Shown: positions 11,003-23,549, counted from the stretch's first letter. The stretch: DNA of 64,000 nucleotides from Sodiomyces alkalinus F11 (GCF_003711515.1 NW_021167084.1:414621-478620), one strand, 5' to 3'. Notes: generated by a model not told the origin, from the sequence alone. A program made the numbers and translations.

Positions 11003-11759
11003 AGAAGAGGGGGGGAGGGACGAGGCTGGGGAAGTCATGCAGTCTCTTCTACAGTGGCTTGTACAATCTAGGTATGAATGAGCATATGATCTTCATGTCC
11101 GCGGCCGAGGCTAAGATCTGCAGCGTCGATCATGCCGTGGCGTTTCATCTCCCCCTCCTCCAGTGTAACGCAATGTCGCTTCTGTCGCTTCTGTCGCTTC
11201 TCCCCCAGATTAGGAGCCGGAGCCCACCACCGTCTTTCTAACCTCCTACCTACAACGTAACCTTCTCTGCTAGATCTCTCCCCTTCATATGGTCGCTTTG
11301 GCTGACTCGACTAGTTGCAGACGTCAGTTGTCATATAGAACCGCCCAATTGAAACATTATACATCATATCATATTACTGTCGAAGCCCTCAGTCCGCTCC
11401 GCTCATATTGTCTGTTCTAATTAAGCGCGTCTCTTTCAACACACGAGACTCACAAGCCGTAGCTAACTGTAGGGATAGTCTTCCATAATATAATACTTTT
11501 CCGTCTTTGACGAAAGAGAAGAAAAGCCCGCTCCGAGTGTGCCCTTAACCCATAATGTTGTAGTAGCCTTCAGGCTTCCCCCTTGAACGCCGTTTCCAGA
11601 TGCGCTCCCATCCAGGCCATCCTTGCGCCCAACCCATAAAAAGATGCAAGAGACAATGTCCGTAGAATTTCAACGCTCAAAGTCCTCCCAATTCCATTCC
11701 TTTCCTTTCCTTTCGTTTCCTCTCCTTTTTTTTTGTTGTTAAAAAAAGGGGGGCCCGTG
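11003..11759. other. Intergenic region with short tandem repeats
   Basis: 757 bp between the convergent methyltransferase (+) and low-complexity protein (-) genes. A 9-bp tandem repeat (TGTCGCTTC, three copies, about 11,173-11,199) and a pyrimidine-rich stretch with a T-run near 11,690-11,745 are visible. No gene is supported. Confidence 0.6.
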
Positions 11760-12253
11760 TCACGGGGAGAAGAACAGTTCGTCCGACCGCGTAGTCAACC
11801 GTCTCTGTATCCGCGCAGGACCCCGCTGCGGGCTCGCGACCTCGCTAAGCGGCGATATCACCGCGTCGGCATCGCCCTGAAAGTTCGCAAAGCCCCGTCC
11901 CGCCCCCTCCGCCTCCTCCACCTCCTCCTCCTCTTCCTGCTGCGCGACGGCCCAGCCCACAGACCTCGCAGTCGGTCGCCGGACGGGCGTCGTCGTCGTC
12001 GGCATGGGCGTAAACCCGCTCATGGCCGCCGCTACGGCCGACGGCATCACCGCGTCCAGCGACCGCCGCCCCGTGTTCGCGTTCGGCGCGCGCGGGAGCA
12101 CCTCCCGTTCGCCCTGGTACCACCACTGGTTCTCGAACCCGTTGTCCACCGTCATCATCGCCGTCGAGAGGGCCTCCAGCTCTGTCCTGGTTCCTGCGTC
12201 GCTGTCCCCTCCCGCGTTTTCGTCGTCGTCGTCGGATGCTGTTGCTGTTACTG

Positions 12254-12293
<40 letters not shown>

Positions 12294-12559
12294 GAGGACG
12301 GTGGGTTCGGCGGGGAAGACGTCCCTGTCGACCCGCGACCCTCCGGGGAGGGCGGAGCAGCCCAGGGGTTCCGGCTCGGCGTCCCACGGAGTGACGTGGG
12401 ACGGGCCAAGGGCTGGCGATGTGGGTGCGGAGCGGGTTTCGGGTCGTACGGGTCGTCCAGACTGAAGAGGGGCGGCAAACCAAGCCGAGGGTTGCATCGG
12501 CGCCCGGGCTCTTACTTGGGAGGTCGGCATTCGGGGGTAGTGAGGGAGAGGGTGAGGGA

Positions 12560-12594
<35 letters not shown>

Positions 12595-12995
12595 AGAGGG
12601 TGATGATGAGGGAGAGACTGCGATGGAGGTTGCATGTGAGGTTGAAGTGGAGGTCGAGGCCGTGAGTGCGCTTGTGGGTGTGGTATTGGGTATGCCAGGG
12701 AGTGCAGTTGCGCCTGCGGTACGAAGAGCGTCTCGGTCCCTGGTGCTTGTAGTCGCCGTACTTGGCCGTCTCGCCGGGGTTCGGCGCTGGGAAGATGATG
12801 CGTCGAGGGCACGAGGACCCGACGGGTGTCGTTTCTGTCCTGGTCGCGCCAATTGCGGCTCTTGTAGGTGACTGCGTGCTTCTTGCCATGCCGCCTCGGG
12901 GAATAGGAAATGCCAAACTCGACGTGGAAATAAACATGTGGTCCCGATTTGACATGATCGGATGCGGAGGGGTCTGAGGCCATCTCACCCGGCAT
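11760..12995 (-). CDS. Low-complexity hypothetical protein (His/Pro repeats, poly-Ala, acidic stretch)
   Basis: A 411-residue frame from ATG 12995; the frame is open further upstream, but without Met codons. From the N-terminus: a polar segment containing YFHVEFGISYSPRRHGKK; a His/Pro-rich tract made by a hexanucleotide repeat; a poly-Ala run from a trinucleotide repeat; an acidic TASDDDDENAGG patch; a more complex segment FENQWWYQGEREVLP; a Glu run; and the tail TTRSDELFFSP. The C-terminal third looks like genuine protein. The N-terminal half could be spliced differently, since other frames are open here in GC-rich DNA. No known domain is recognised; it is probably disordered. The overlapping plus-strand frames are taken as shadows. 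Confidence 0.6.
12253..12292 (+). repeat. (GCT/CTG)n trinucleotide repeat
   Basis: About 13 tandem GCT/CTG units. On the minus strand, in the frame of the low-complexity gene, they encode a poly-Ala run followed by Thr. The length is likely variable between strains. Confidence 0.9.
12540..12610 (+). repeat. (GAGGGT)n hexanucleotide repeat
   Basis: About ten GAGGGT/GAGGGA hexamers. On the minus strand they encode the alternating Pro-His tract of the low-complexity protein. They are not telomeric: the unit is GAGGGT inside a gene. Confidence 0.9.
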
Positions 12996-15749
12996 GGTCG
13001 GAGTGTGTGCGCGTGTGTGAGTGTGTGAGTGTGCGTGTGTATGTCGTCGCAACGCAAGAACGGTGACGGGAGAAGACGACGGTGATGGTGGGCCTTGAGC
13101 CTTCCCCAGAAACGAAATCACACGATCAAGGAGGGGAGGAGAAGCGTGAAGTATGATGTGGACAGAGTAGGCAAAAAGGAGGTAGTCGCGCCAAGAGTCC
13201 TTAGCCGAAACTACAAACTACGAGTCGCCCCAAGGACGGAGACAGAACCCAGGGAACTCAGGGAACCCAGGCCCGTTATCGTGACTCGTGAGCAAGACGG
13301 CAAAAAGAATGTGGTTGAAGGCGGGACTGTGGGAGTGGGGTATAAGTGGCAATTTAAGGAGAGAAGAGGAAAAGACAGGAGGACCCTTGATCTACCTCAT
13401 GGATAGAGTGCCCGAATTGGGCCTTTTGCGACAGCTTGAGGGAATGCAATCGAATAATGCCAGAACGATGTTGTTGTTCCGGTTAAGGGGTTCAATCCCA
13501 AGGCCAAAGGCGGATGGGGATGGGACGGGGGGCTTAGTTTCGTCGAGGAAAAGTCCCATCGAACCGGGGACTCCGCAATTCCTAATAGGAAACTAAAACT
13601 TTCTGCGGACCAATCAGTTCTTGGCATTGTCTCGTCAGAAGACCCCCTGGATCCAAGACCACTCCGCGCATGTCCGATCAAAGGTACAAAGTACTATATT
13701 TACCTACCAGTACTGACCTTATTCAGCTAGAATTCAGCAGGACACGGTCATACGAAGGACAGCCACCGCCTGCAATCTGACACCGCTCAGCCCAGATCTG
13801 CTTCGCTTTGTCTTTAATGTCAGCTCCAGTGCTGAGATCCACCACTACGGGGTACCAGGGATAGGTACCATAATTAAGTCACCTTTCATCGTGCAGAAAC
13901 GTCACTCACCAACTTTCACCAGAGGAGACTCAATGATCGAGTACAGTACCATGACATATAGGAGTGAAGAGGAGTATGTATATCCGTACGTTGTATGTCC
14001 GGATACAGTTCCTGAGCCAAGGTTGGGGAGGAACTTTGGGATGTTCTGTGCCTCATTGCATAAGGTAGAGGCGAGAGATGTGACCCGGCGGCAATTTTTT
14101 GGGGCGAAGGTCAGCACTTTAACTACCTTATCTCAGGGAACTTTGTGACCACAAGGGTTCAGCAAGGCCCAAGTGGCGGGGGGTGAGCTGATGTCGCCCC
14201 CGCCACAGTGGCTCGTGCTTAATTACTTACCAGCTTGGCGGCTCAGGTAGTACCTAGCTAAGTCCGGATTCGGATAGGTATAACTTCCATGAGAGCTATT
14301 CCTAGGTCCAGGTATCTTCCTTCTTTAAGGCCCTTCGCGACTCACCTCGGCCAAATCCCTTACCTTACCTTACCTACTTGCAATACTTCATACACATTCA
14401 GTAAGTATCCATGCCATTCACTGTCTCGGTGTATAACCGTTCACCATGTTTATTTGGTTTTTACCTTAGTACTGCGTGGGAAGCCAACGGTCTGCCATTG
14501 CAATGGACTCCGGTGCGGTTGATTTTGACGGTTGTGTCGACTCGAGCAATCTGTTCGATGGCCGACCATAATCAATCGCATCCGTTCACGTCGGTGGACT
14601 GGAGAGAATGCCGACATTGCCCAGGATACAATCTCTTGACCCGCGGCAAGGCAGATCAGGGGCATGCCGCAGGTCCGCAGCCTCTCAGGCCACGCTACCT
14701 CTTTGTTGGTGGGCGATATTCAACCGTCCCCAAGCCGTCAACAAGGAGCAGGCCGCACCTATCTGAGCTGGCCCTAAAACCTGAAAGAATGAGATGAGAA
14801 ACGAGTAGGGGCTGGCTTTTGCTGAACCCCTGGATGATCTGACCTACCGAATCGGGCCCACGCGACTCCTAAGGAGTGCTGCGCCACCATCACGCTGGGC
14901 TTCCCCCTTTTCCTTCGTCCCATATGAACATAACTCAACACGCAGTCGGGACTGCTGTCTACCACCCCCCTCCTCGAGCTTCTTCAGTAATCTCTTGACA
15001 CCTTGTGTAAGCCACAGTCTGACACCAATTCCGGCTTAACCCGTTCTATCTCGGGCTATACTCATATTGAGGTTGTTGACAGTGCGCTTTGATCTTGATT
15101 TCTATTTTTGGCCCTGTCGGCTTGGCAAGGGGCTGTGCGAGGAGAGACGTACGGGCTTCCGTATATAAGACAGACACCGATGGCTGCGCCCTGGTTCGGG
15201 GCATAGAACCACCAGCTCCCCGGGACTGGTGCCATTGTCATAAGGGTCAGCGGTTTTGCCTAGAACAGGAGGAAAAGGACAAATCTGCGTTTGCTGGGAA
15301 GCTTGGTATTGTACCGTATTCACCATTACCCATTGTTGCAAGTACTAATACCGTGCTGCGTGTGTGTACCTTAGTGGGTGTTACAACTAAAGAGAGATTC
15401 ATATACAGACGACCAGGGTCGGTTCTGACCTTCCCCATACATGGGAAGTCATTCCTGTCCTTTCCGTCATGGCACGATGGCACGATGGCGCACGCCTCAA
15501 CGAGCAAAACCCCCCGGGTCCATCAGTCATCTACCAACTCCAGCCCTTTCCAATCCTTTCCCGAAGAATTCCATACGTTAATCCAGCCGATAAAAGACCA
15601 AAATCTTTTGGCCCCGCCATTATAACCATCATCTCACAAAATCCCCGGGTTCCTTCCAACGCCGTACCCCTCGGTGATCGGAACATATAAAAAAAAACAA
15701 ATTTACTACTAGTACAAGGGTAGAGTAGACAGCCAAAGGAACGTGCCGC
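12996..15749. other. 2.75-kb region without a recognisable gene
   Basis: This lies between two minus-strand genes. The right-hand part should hold the 3' UTR of INP1 and the left-hand part the promoter of the low-complexity gene, including a (GT)n tract at 13,000-13,050. Short frames occur on both strands, but none shows protein-like composition. Small tandem words are present, such as CCTTA repeats around 14,355-14,378 and GGCACGATGG repeats near 15,470-15,492. The sequence has normal CA/TG content, so it is not part of the RIP block. An unrecognised non-coding RNA or spliced small gene cannot be excluded. Confidence 0.55.
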
Positions 15750-18394
15750 TCAATCAACCTCCCAGCTCCGCCCCGTCCCGCCGTTGATGCGCGACCTCCC
15801 AACCCGGTCCACGTCGTGATACTCGTGGCCGTCGTCCCAGTCACTCAGCTCGTCGTCCGAGTAATCCCAATGCACCGGGATCTCCTCGCCGCCGTCGCCG
15901 TACCCGAAGACCATCCCGCGCCACTCCCCCGCTGCGATGCGCGCCGCCACGCGCAGCATCAGGTTGATGAGGTGACTCGGCGGGCTCAGCAAGATCTCGC
16001 ACGTCTTGGCCACGATGGCCATGGGGAGCTGCCGCACCAGGTCCAGCCGTCCGCCGCGCGTCTGACGCTTCCTGCGGTGCGACGAGGAGGTCGGCGAGAA
16101 GAGGTTGGCCGCGGGCGGCAACGGCGACAGGGCCCTGCTCACGGAAATGCTGCTCGCCGTCGCCCTGTGCCGGAGGTGAGGACGCCGGACCGCGACCGTC
16201 GCGGTCGACACGGCTTCGTCCTCCGACGCTGGGCATTTCGGCCCATGGTGGTCCCGGCGGTCCCGGTGGTCCCCCGTGTCTTCTGGCGCTACGTCTGGTG
16301 CTGTCGCGGCGCTTTCCTGCGAGCTCTCGTCCGATCCGCGTGACGCCATGTCCCAGATACCCTTGGCGTCGGGCGTGGCTGTCAAATCAGATATATCCCG
16401 GTAGTTGGACATGCCCTTGGAAATCGGGATGTTGTCGTGCGGATACGGGAACGTCGACGGCGTGACAGGCTGCGACATGGGCGGGGAATCCGGTAGAGGA
16501 GGCATGGCTGCTGAGTGCCACGAAGTGACGCTGTGGAACGAGTCCGACGATCCGGCCGGGGACACCGGTGCTTGGACATCTTCTTCGGAAGCCGAAGTAG
16601 GAGGTGGGGGATGCGGTTGTTTCGAAACTGCCGACTTGGATGGAGGTGATGTGACGATGGTCAACTGGGGAGGAACCGTTAGGGGGCGCCCACCCCGGAA
16701 GCCACGGAGCTTTTTCCGCCGCCCACCCACGATGCCGCTTCCTTCGAGAACGTCAGGGTTCACCTCATGGTCGTTCTGCTCGACGGTTTCGATACCATCA
16801 TCAGCGTCGTGGCTTGAGATCTGCTCACCAACAGCAACCGTCGGCGTGGCCTTTGATGATTCCGTGGTGGATATGGTGGCGGAACATGTATCCAAGCTCG
16901 TTATTGTGCCAGCTGCCGATTTTTTCTCGTACGAGCGGATGACGTTGTAGATATCAGGCTTTGTCGGCTGTTTCTTGAGGAGTGATTTGGGTGCGGTACC
17001 CGACTCTTGCGTAGGCCGCTCCTCTTCAAGGCCGACTGATAGTTTGTCGCTGCCGACAAACTCCACCACAGGAGCAGCACTAACAGTAGGGTCTATCCAT
17101 GGAGCTGGCGCCGTTTTGGCCACCACCGGCTCTGCCGTGTCGCTACGGCTCTCGGTTGGGGACGACCTGCGTGTGTCGTCGAGAAAGCATGTTGATGTTA
17201 CGGGGACTGCGGTTTCAGTCACGGCGCTCCTCTTCTCCTCCATGTCCGGTAATATCCTGGTCAATTCGGATGCTGCGCTTGCGTCACCAACATCGCTTTT
17301 CGCAGTCTTAGTGGTTTCAACTTCCGCCTTTGATGCAGAAGTACTTGCATTCAAGACTTCCATGGCGAATACGATCGCCTCGACCCCGACTGGTCTGCCG
17401 CTCACTGCTAAGCATTCATGTGCGTTGGCGGGGCCTTCCGTGTCTCCTCTCTCCCCTTCTCGTTGTTCGGCTGCGTGGGTAGTCGTCTGGTCGTCCCCAG
17501 GCACTGGCACTGGCACTGGTTTGCCATTGGTTTCTTCAGACTCGACGATTCGCTGTACATATTCCTTTTCTAGTGTGGTCTGTCGCTCTGCCAATGGTAA
17601 TGTTTCCTCCTGTTCCCTGAGCTGGGACAAAGAGGATGATTCCCTCAGAGATCTATATGTTGTGGAGGGAGACGGCGATGCCTCGGGAAGCGGAACGGGC
17701 AAGGGAGGCAGTGATCGGCGGACGGGAGTCCACGGTCGTTTTTTTACGGGGAGATTCGGCCTCTCGGGAAGCGGGACGGAGAAGGGTCGTTTGAAAGGAC
17801 ACGCCGTCTTCTCGAACTGCAAGATCCGGTCCAAGACGCGGCGCAGGGCCTGGGCAAGGTCGCATTCATCCGGTTCGCCAACGGGGACCTCAATTCTCCA
17901 GTAATTGGGGCGGCGAATTTGTAGAATGAACTTGCTCGACTCTTCATCTATGCACCAGCATTGGCTTCTGGGAAGGATGGGTTGCAGAGCGGAACCGCAG
18001 TTGAGGAAGGCGACAGACCCGGGGGCGCGGTAGATTCGGAAGGGACCTAAAATAAAGACATCACGTTAGCGTCAGCCACAGGTAGACGGTGCGACAATGC
18101 GCGACGAAAGGGAGAAGGGGCCGACAACTGACCAACCGCAATCGTCCTTTCAAGCTGTGATGACCAGTCCAGAGTACCCGGCTCCTCTTCGGCAGGGGCA
18201 CGCCCGGGACTCCTCGCCCTTCCGCGGCCCGACGCGGTAAATGCGATGATCTTGACGTTTGGGTGGTTGTAGAGCGTCTCAACGAGACCGGCGGCCGACT
18301 GCGATGACGAAGAGGACGATGCGCTGGAAAGAAAGGCCTGCGGCGCAGTCATCACCCGACGAGGGGCAGGGAATGAGGATCCCGAACGATCCAT
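15750..18394 (-). CDS. INP1: INP1, peroxisome inheritance protein
   Basis: Inp1 tethers peroxisomes to the cell cortex so that the mother cell retains some at division. Exon 1 is 18394-18133, intron 18132-18047 (GTCAGT..TTTTAG, CTAAC near the acceptor), exon 2 is 18046-15750; total 852 residues. Splicing joins ERTIAVG to PFRIYRAPGSVAFLNCGSAL in frame, giving a continuous PH-like Inp1 domain (residues about 30-150): LYNHPNVKIIAFTASGR, then PILPRSQCWCIDEE, FILQIRRPNYWRIEVPVGEP and a helix DLAQALRRVLDRILQFE. The rest is long, Ser/Thr/Pro-rich and probably disordered. A hydrophobic/amphipathic segment near the C-terminus (PMAIVAKTCEILLSPPSHLI) precedes a very acidic tail (DYSDDELSDWDD). ATG 18394 is the first Met and gives the full domain. 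It is the last gene before the repeat block. Confidence 0.88.
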
Positions 18395-18900
18395 GGAGGT
18401 TGCGCCGACGGTCGCGTCGGGGAAAACGTCGTGCAGAAAGCAGGGAGATGGCTCGAATATCTAGACAACGAATTCGTTCATGTCGGACGTGGTAATGCGG
18501 GCATGATCCGAAGGACCGTCCGAGCACGAAAGGTAGGCCGGTGCAGAGCCTGTTTCGAGGCAGATAGATGGTGGATGAATCGGTTAGGATTGGGATGTCC
18601 CCCTCTCGTGCCGCTTCGCACTTCCGATGTGTGACGTCCCGTTCCGGAAAGTGCAGGGGTTCGTTAGAAGTTCAAGAAGCAGTACAAATCGATTATGTAG
18701 GTCTCACTTCCATTAGGGGAGACAAAACCAGTCCTTGTTTCGGTACTCGAGGAGAGTCGGCGGCGATGGCAGAAGCAACAAGAAGAGGAGAAAGTGAAAA
18801 GAACTCGGAAGTGTCGCACGTCAAAATAGCACTTGTATGATTAACTTGATGGAGCAGAAATCTCGTGTGTGTGTATTATATCCAGTTATATCTGTGTGAG
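18395..18900. other. INP1 upstream region and edge of the gene-bearing part
   Basis: About 500 bp that should hold the INP1 promoter and 5' leader. CA and TG dinucleotides are at normal frequency until about 18,900. No gene is supported; the short plus-strand frames here are not protein-like. Confidence 0.6.
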
Positions 18901-18904
18901 TCTC

Positions 18905-20446
18905 TTATACCCTTAATTTAGGTGGTGAAGACTCTATTATAGGTACTATATTATTTAGATCCTATCCGGTCTTTTCTAGTATCCTCCTTTATTATATCCG
19001 GATACCTAAGGTCCCTAAGATCTGAAGCCCTTAGTTAGGTATAGATCTCCTAGGGACTATATCGTGGTCCGTGCGCCTATATAATACACCCCCGTAGTTA
19101 AGGTGGGTCTTCCTAGGTTAACTAACTAATTAAAGGCTTCGGTTTAAACTAAAAGCTCTTAATTCTTTTTATCGTAAAATTAATAGTTAAGGGAGAAACG
19201 CCTTTATAAAAAGGATCTAAATCCGCCTTATTCAACCGTTTAATTTAAGTCTATCCTAATTAGTTCCTTAATCCTAATTAGCCGGATTTACTTAATCGGA
19301 TCTATATCTATCGGATCTACTACGCCCCTAAGGGTCTTTATCCCCTCGAACCTAGTTAAATGGGTAGCCTCTTTTACAGAAAACAGGCGAATCCAACTAG
19401 CCTTCGAGGGCCAGGTTCAGCAGCTAACCCCCCTAAATATAGGGGTTCTATAAGCCTTACCGGTTTCCCCTATCCTTTTCCTGATTTATATTAGGAAGGT
19501 TATAGCGGGACCGGATTTCTAGGGTCTTCAGCTATCCTATATCGACGATTTTCAGCTATCTATAGTGTCTACGTCGACTAGGAAAAACTGTAAAACCCTA
19601 GAAAAAGCCGTAGCCTCCCTTTTCGGCGCAGTAAAAGTTAACCAAGTCCTTTTCGACCCTAAAAAACCAGAGCTTATTTACTTCCATCGAAGACGCTCTA
19701 AAAAAGACACTCCAGTTAGTATAGGGGGGCACCTACTTAAACCCGCGCTAGGTGCTATTAGGTAGCTAGGGGTCTAGTTTGATCCTAAACTATCCTTTAA
19801 ACCCTATATCGAAAAACGCCTAAACTCATCTTTAGGGGCCCTAAATAGACTATATAGGCTAGCTAGCTCGTAGAGGGGCCTTTCCTTTAAGGCCCTATCG
19901 CAGTTATATATAGCATATATAGCTTCCTTAGCTGATTTCGGCTCGTAGTTCTAGTAGGACCCTAAATCACCGAAAAACACCTAGTAGACCGCCTAGAACG
20001 CCTACAGTACGGCGCTTTAGTCAGGGCCCTATAGGATTTTAGGGGGGCCCCCTTATAGCCTTTAGAACTCGAAGCAGCGGTTCCCCTAGTAGCGGTTCGG
20101 TTAACTAGGTCTAATAGGCTTTATGCCTTTAGGACCTTAAAATTCCTACCGAACCACCCTATTAAATACTAGCTCCTCGCTAGCGTTTAAAGGTATCTAG
20201 GAGACGAAAACCAGGAAAACCTCGCCCTTCTTTAGAACCTATAGCCTACTATATAGCTATATAGGCTAGGCCTAGAAATAGTGGCTTTAGCAGGTTAGTC
20301 TTAGGATATCGAGGGTCCTTTGGCTAGGTGGGAGGCCCCCTGGGCTTTAGAACCTATAGCGGATCTAAGACCCTTTTTCTCTCTTAAAGACCGGCCTAAA
20401 GTAACTATAGACCCTAGCCTTAGCCCCGAAACCCTCGATCAGAAAA
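18905..20446 (+). mobile_element. LINE (Tad1-like) fragment, part 1: reverse transcriptase
   Basis: Mutated non-LTR reverse transcriptase on the plus strand, 5' truncated. The catalytic motif YIDDFQLSI is at 19538-19564, followed by a stop-free run (to 19,762) with FDPKKPELIYFHRR, then LGV.FDPKLSFKPYIEKRL and ALSQLYIAYIASLADFGS, the usual order in fungal LINE polymerases. TAG codons stand where Trp and Gln are expected (for example before LGV). The element is interrupted at 20,446 by LTR element A and resumes at 29,804. The original left end cannot be fixed. Confidence 0.85.
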
Positions 20447-20798
20447 TGTTAAATAGGTAGTCGCAAAGAGTGAAAAGGTAGGGTCAAGTAAGGAACCAGG
20501 TGTGGCCACGATAGAATTATAGTGGGGTTAGAACGTGGGTGTAGCTAAAGAATCAGATTAATCGCTAGCCTCCCTCTTCTAAGGGGAGGCTCCCTTACTC
20601 CTTAAGGCTACGCTCTGCTCCTCGAGGACTACTTATTTACTTCCTCGAGGGCTACTTTATTTACTTCGAGGGACTATTCTATTTACTATATAATAACTTA
20701 CTTTATTTATGCCTTAAGGGGTCTTAGACTAGGTATATCTAGATCCCTATGGGTTTATACTAGGGATCTATTATGACCACTACTATAGGTACCTAATA
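20447..20798 (-). repeat. Left LTR of element A (3' LTR)
   Basis: 352 bp, starting TGTTAAATAGG and ending ACCTAATA on the plus strand (ACCTGACA in the right copy). It is preceded by GAAAA. TG..CA ends are clear when both copies are compared. Confidence 0.9.
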
Positions 20799-21458
20799 TA
20801 GCGACCTCCCCCGGATACTCCTGTCCTTAGGAGCGCCCGATCCGTGCTAGCCTCTCGGCTCCTCCGAAAACCTAGTCTCCGAGTCTATCTCTAAATTCCC
20901 CGATACCCCGAACCAGAGCCTTCTATAACAGGACCCTAACGGGTCCCCGCCGGGTTCCTATATAAAGCCTTCCTCGGCTATAGCCCTGACCCGGGTATAT
21001 TTCGTTGACTAAACTACTAAAGCTAATATCCCCGTTAGGACCCTAATAGGTTCTAGGGTAATCCCCTCCCGGGTTTTCGGATCTGCCCCTTTATCCGCCT
21101 AGGTTATCCCTTTAATCTATCTATAAAGACTCCTGACGCCAGTGTTATATAGGGCTCTAATAGTGCTCCTTCTGCGAATTCGTAGCTTCCTTCTTTATAC
21201 TAAAAATGTGTGCTATATAACTGCCTTTTTTTTTAGGGATATCTCGTAACCTGCCGTTATTCCCTCTTCCTATTCTTTTCTTCCTCTTCTGTACTTAATT
21301 TTTAATCGTATTACGCCTATAAGTCCTTACCTGATCCACGATATCGTGTACTAACGACTTATAGTCTTAATTAAATAACCCACTACTATATTATAAGTGC
21401 TTCTAAGCCTATCTCTAGTCTATAGTGCTGGCTAACCACGCGATATAGTGCAGTTATT

Positions 21459-22915
21459 ATGTCTTCCTAGGAAGATAATAATAATAATAAGCGCGTCGCT
21501 ACTCCCGCGAGTATAATACGGTCCTCTAAGAGAATTAAGATCGTGGTTATAGCGTCGACCTTATAATCCGCTAGGCCGTCTACCACGTAGCCAGCTACGC
21601 TAGAGCCTCCTGCCTTAACTACGGCTACGTCGTCGTCGATTACTATACCGTCGGTCGCTCCCCGCTAGAAGGTGGTGGATATCGGTATAGACGGGGATCT
21701 AAGGGCCCCCTATATACGTTATACGGGTAAGTTAGTGACGATTAACTTTAAGGAAAAGGCGTATACTATTAAGGCTAAGACGTGCTATCACGCCGATAAC
21801 GGTCAGTGTATAAATAAATACCACTACTGCTCTAAGCATAACAGCCTCAAATACCGCGTAGCAAGTTATATATCTTTAACACTATCCCTATAGCCCCTCC
21901 CTTCGTAGACTACTCCGTGGGCCCTATTAATCTAATACGTGTGATAGCTCCCTATTGCCGGTAAGAACGCTGCCGAGTAGCTGTAAAAGGTTTTAGTTAT
22001 TACTATTGAGAAAGGTGGCCTAAATAAGAGTCATCGCGTGAGTATTACTATATCCCTTCGTTAACCCTATATAGTACCTTTACTAATCCTCTATAGTACT
22101 AGGCTATAGTAGTTCGATACTAGGTTATCCTTAAGGAGGCTCTGGGTTAAGTAACGCTAAAGGCTAACCGGTTATCTACCGAGGAAGCTATAGCTGCTCG
22201 GCGTTAGGCTAAGGAAGTTACCGACGCCCGCTAAAAAGCAGCGGAAGATATCCATAAAAGGCTTAATAGTATAGAGTTAATCATTAAGTAATTCGTCGGG
22301 CTATAGTAGTAGCGTTTTACCGTTAAGCAGAAACGCCTTAATATTAAATAATAACGCCTTATATTACACGAGCGTGACCTTACGGCCTAGGAGCGGATAG
22401 CTACTGCTTTCGAGTAGATAGTTGCTCTTAACCTGGCTTAGGCTTAGGCCTAGGAAGACCTGCCTATACCCTTAGGGCCTACCTTAGCCCCCGCGGGAGT
22501 TAGCTTTATAGGAAACGATATATTTAGTGATAGTGGCTCTGCGTAATCTTAAGGCTCGCTATCGGGGGTTACGATACCGTAAGGTCCGCAGGGCCCGCCG
22601 GACCCTTACAAAATACCCGACGATAATAATATAGTGCCGGCTTTATTAGTGAAGAAGGGTAAGGGGAAGAAGGCTCTAACGCCCTTGACTCCTTTATTAG
22701 GGAAGAAGAAGAAGAAGTAGTAGAAGGCGAAGACGCCGCTATCTTTTTATCCTTTAACGCTATCCGCGGGTGGTAGGTAAGAGGGTTTAACGGTTACTAC
22801 CGTGGGGCAGAGCCAGGTATATATAGAGGATAACAACGGTGAGGTGGCTAGGCGGGAGCCTACCCCTCTAGATAATAAGTTAGTGGAGTTTAAGGACGCT
22901 CTTTTAGGGGCGTAA
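21459..22915 (+). pseudogene. Antisense accessory frame of element A (Cys-motif, coiled-coil protein)
   Basis: A degraded plus-strand frame from ATG 21459, opposite to the gag-pol sense of the element. The order parallels the frame at 48,416 in element C: a start with an (AAT)n Asn run followed by KR; a Thr/Ser-rich stretch; the word VVDI; then a Cys motif of C-X2-C-X7-C type in which some Cys are now Tyr (near 21,820-21,860, HYCSKHNSLKY); a long Glu/Lys/Gln-rich, probably coiled-coil part (about 22,150-22,450); a Lys-rich stretch (22,670-22,720); and an ending with GQSQVYIED (22,808-22,834). The longest stop-free run is 21,672-21,893. Function unknown; it looks like an element-encoded DNA-binding or structural protein. 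Confidence 0.6.
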
Positions 22916-23139
22916 TAGGATAGTATATATAGAGGAAACGGGTTTTTTTCCAGGTTTTTTACTAGCCTTCGGGTTAGGTTTTTCCTTTTCTTTTTAACTA
23001 GCTTCAGGGTATTCCTATTATAACCCTAACGGTCCTAACTATAATATAGTGTGATATATTATCTTAATTATAATATTCGTAAGGGGATAGGTAAGGCGGA
23101 AAGAGTAGGGATTATGCCTCGGTCAGTATATTCGCGGCC

Positions 23140-23400
23140 CCGATTTAACATGGTTAGATGTGTGAATATAGGCGTAAGGGGCCGTTAGCGTCTAATAAAG
23201 AAAAACAGAGATTAAGAGCAGAACTCTTAAAAGGAAGAAACAGAGGTCGAGAGCAGAGCGCTCTAAAGGGAGAAAATAGTAACCGAGGCGATAATGCCTA
23301 TATAGTCCCTATCTGGATTAAAGGGGGGTCCCTGCCTAAGAATTCATCTCTATATCCTACTGAAGGGTCTTCTGCTAGGCCGATATAGCCGATGCGTGGG
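23140..23400 (+). other. Less RIP-affected patch inside element A
   Basis: About 260 bp with noticeably more CA and TG than the surroundings, including a stop-free plus-strand run (23,158-23,388, Lys/Arg/Glu-rich). It lies exactly where the RT-integrase part of the element is missing, between the antisense frame and the protease. It may be filler DNA or a short insertion; I found no LTR ends or target duplication. Confidence 0.4.
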
Positions 23401-23549
23401 CCCCGCGTAGAACCTATATAGGTTAGAGTGAGGATAGACTTAGCTTATCTAACTACCCTACGTAGTTCTCTTAGGGATATAACCACGCCTAGCTCCGCGT
23501 AGGATAAGGGGTAGGTCTATGTGCTGTATTGCCAATTAACGTTAGGGTT

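Noticed and set aside
12540..12610. CRISPR-like or telomere-like array
   Set aside because: Uninterrupted hexanucleotide microsatellite in a coding frame without spacers, in a eukaryotic genome.
11733..12665. Plus-strand frame across the low-complexity gene
   Set aside because: Arg-rich shadow with Cys runs from a trinucleotide repeat; the minus frame has better protein character.
20803..20814. GACCTCCCCCGG next to the left LTR read as a primer-binding site
   Set aside because: On the minus strand it is a polypurine tract, and RT, protease and gag order in the related element C runs leftward, so this is the 3' end.
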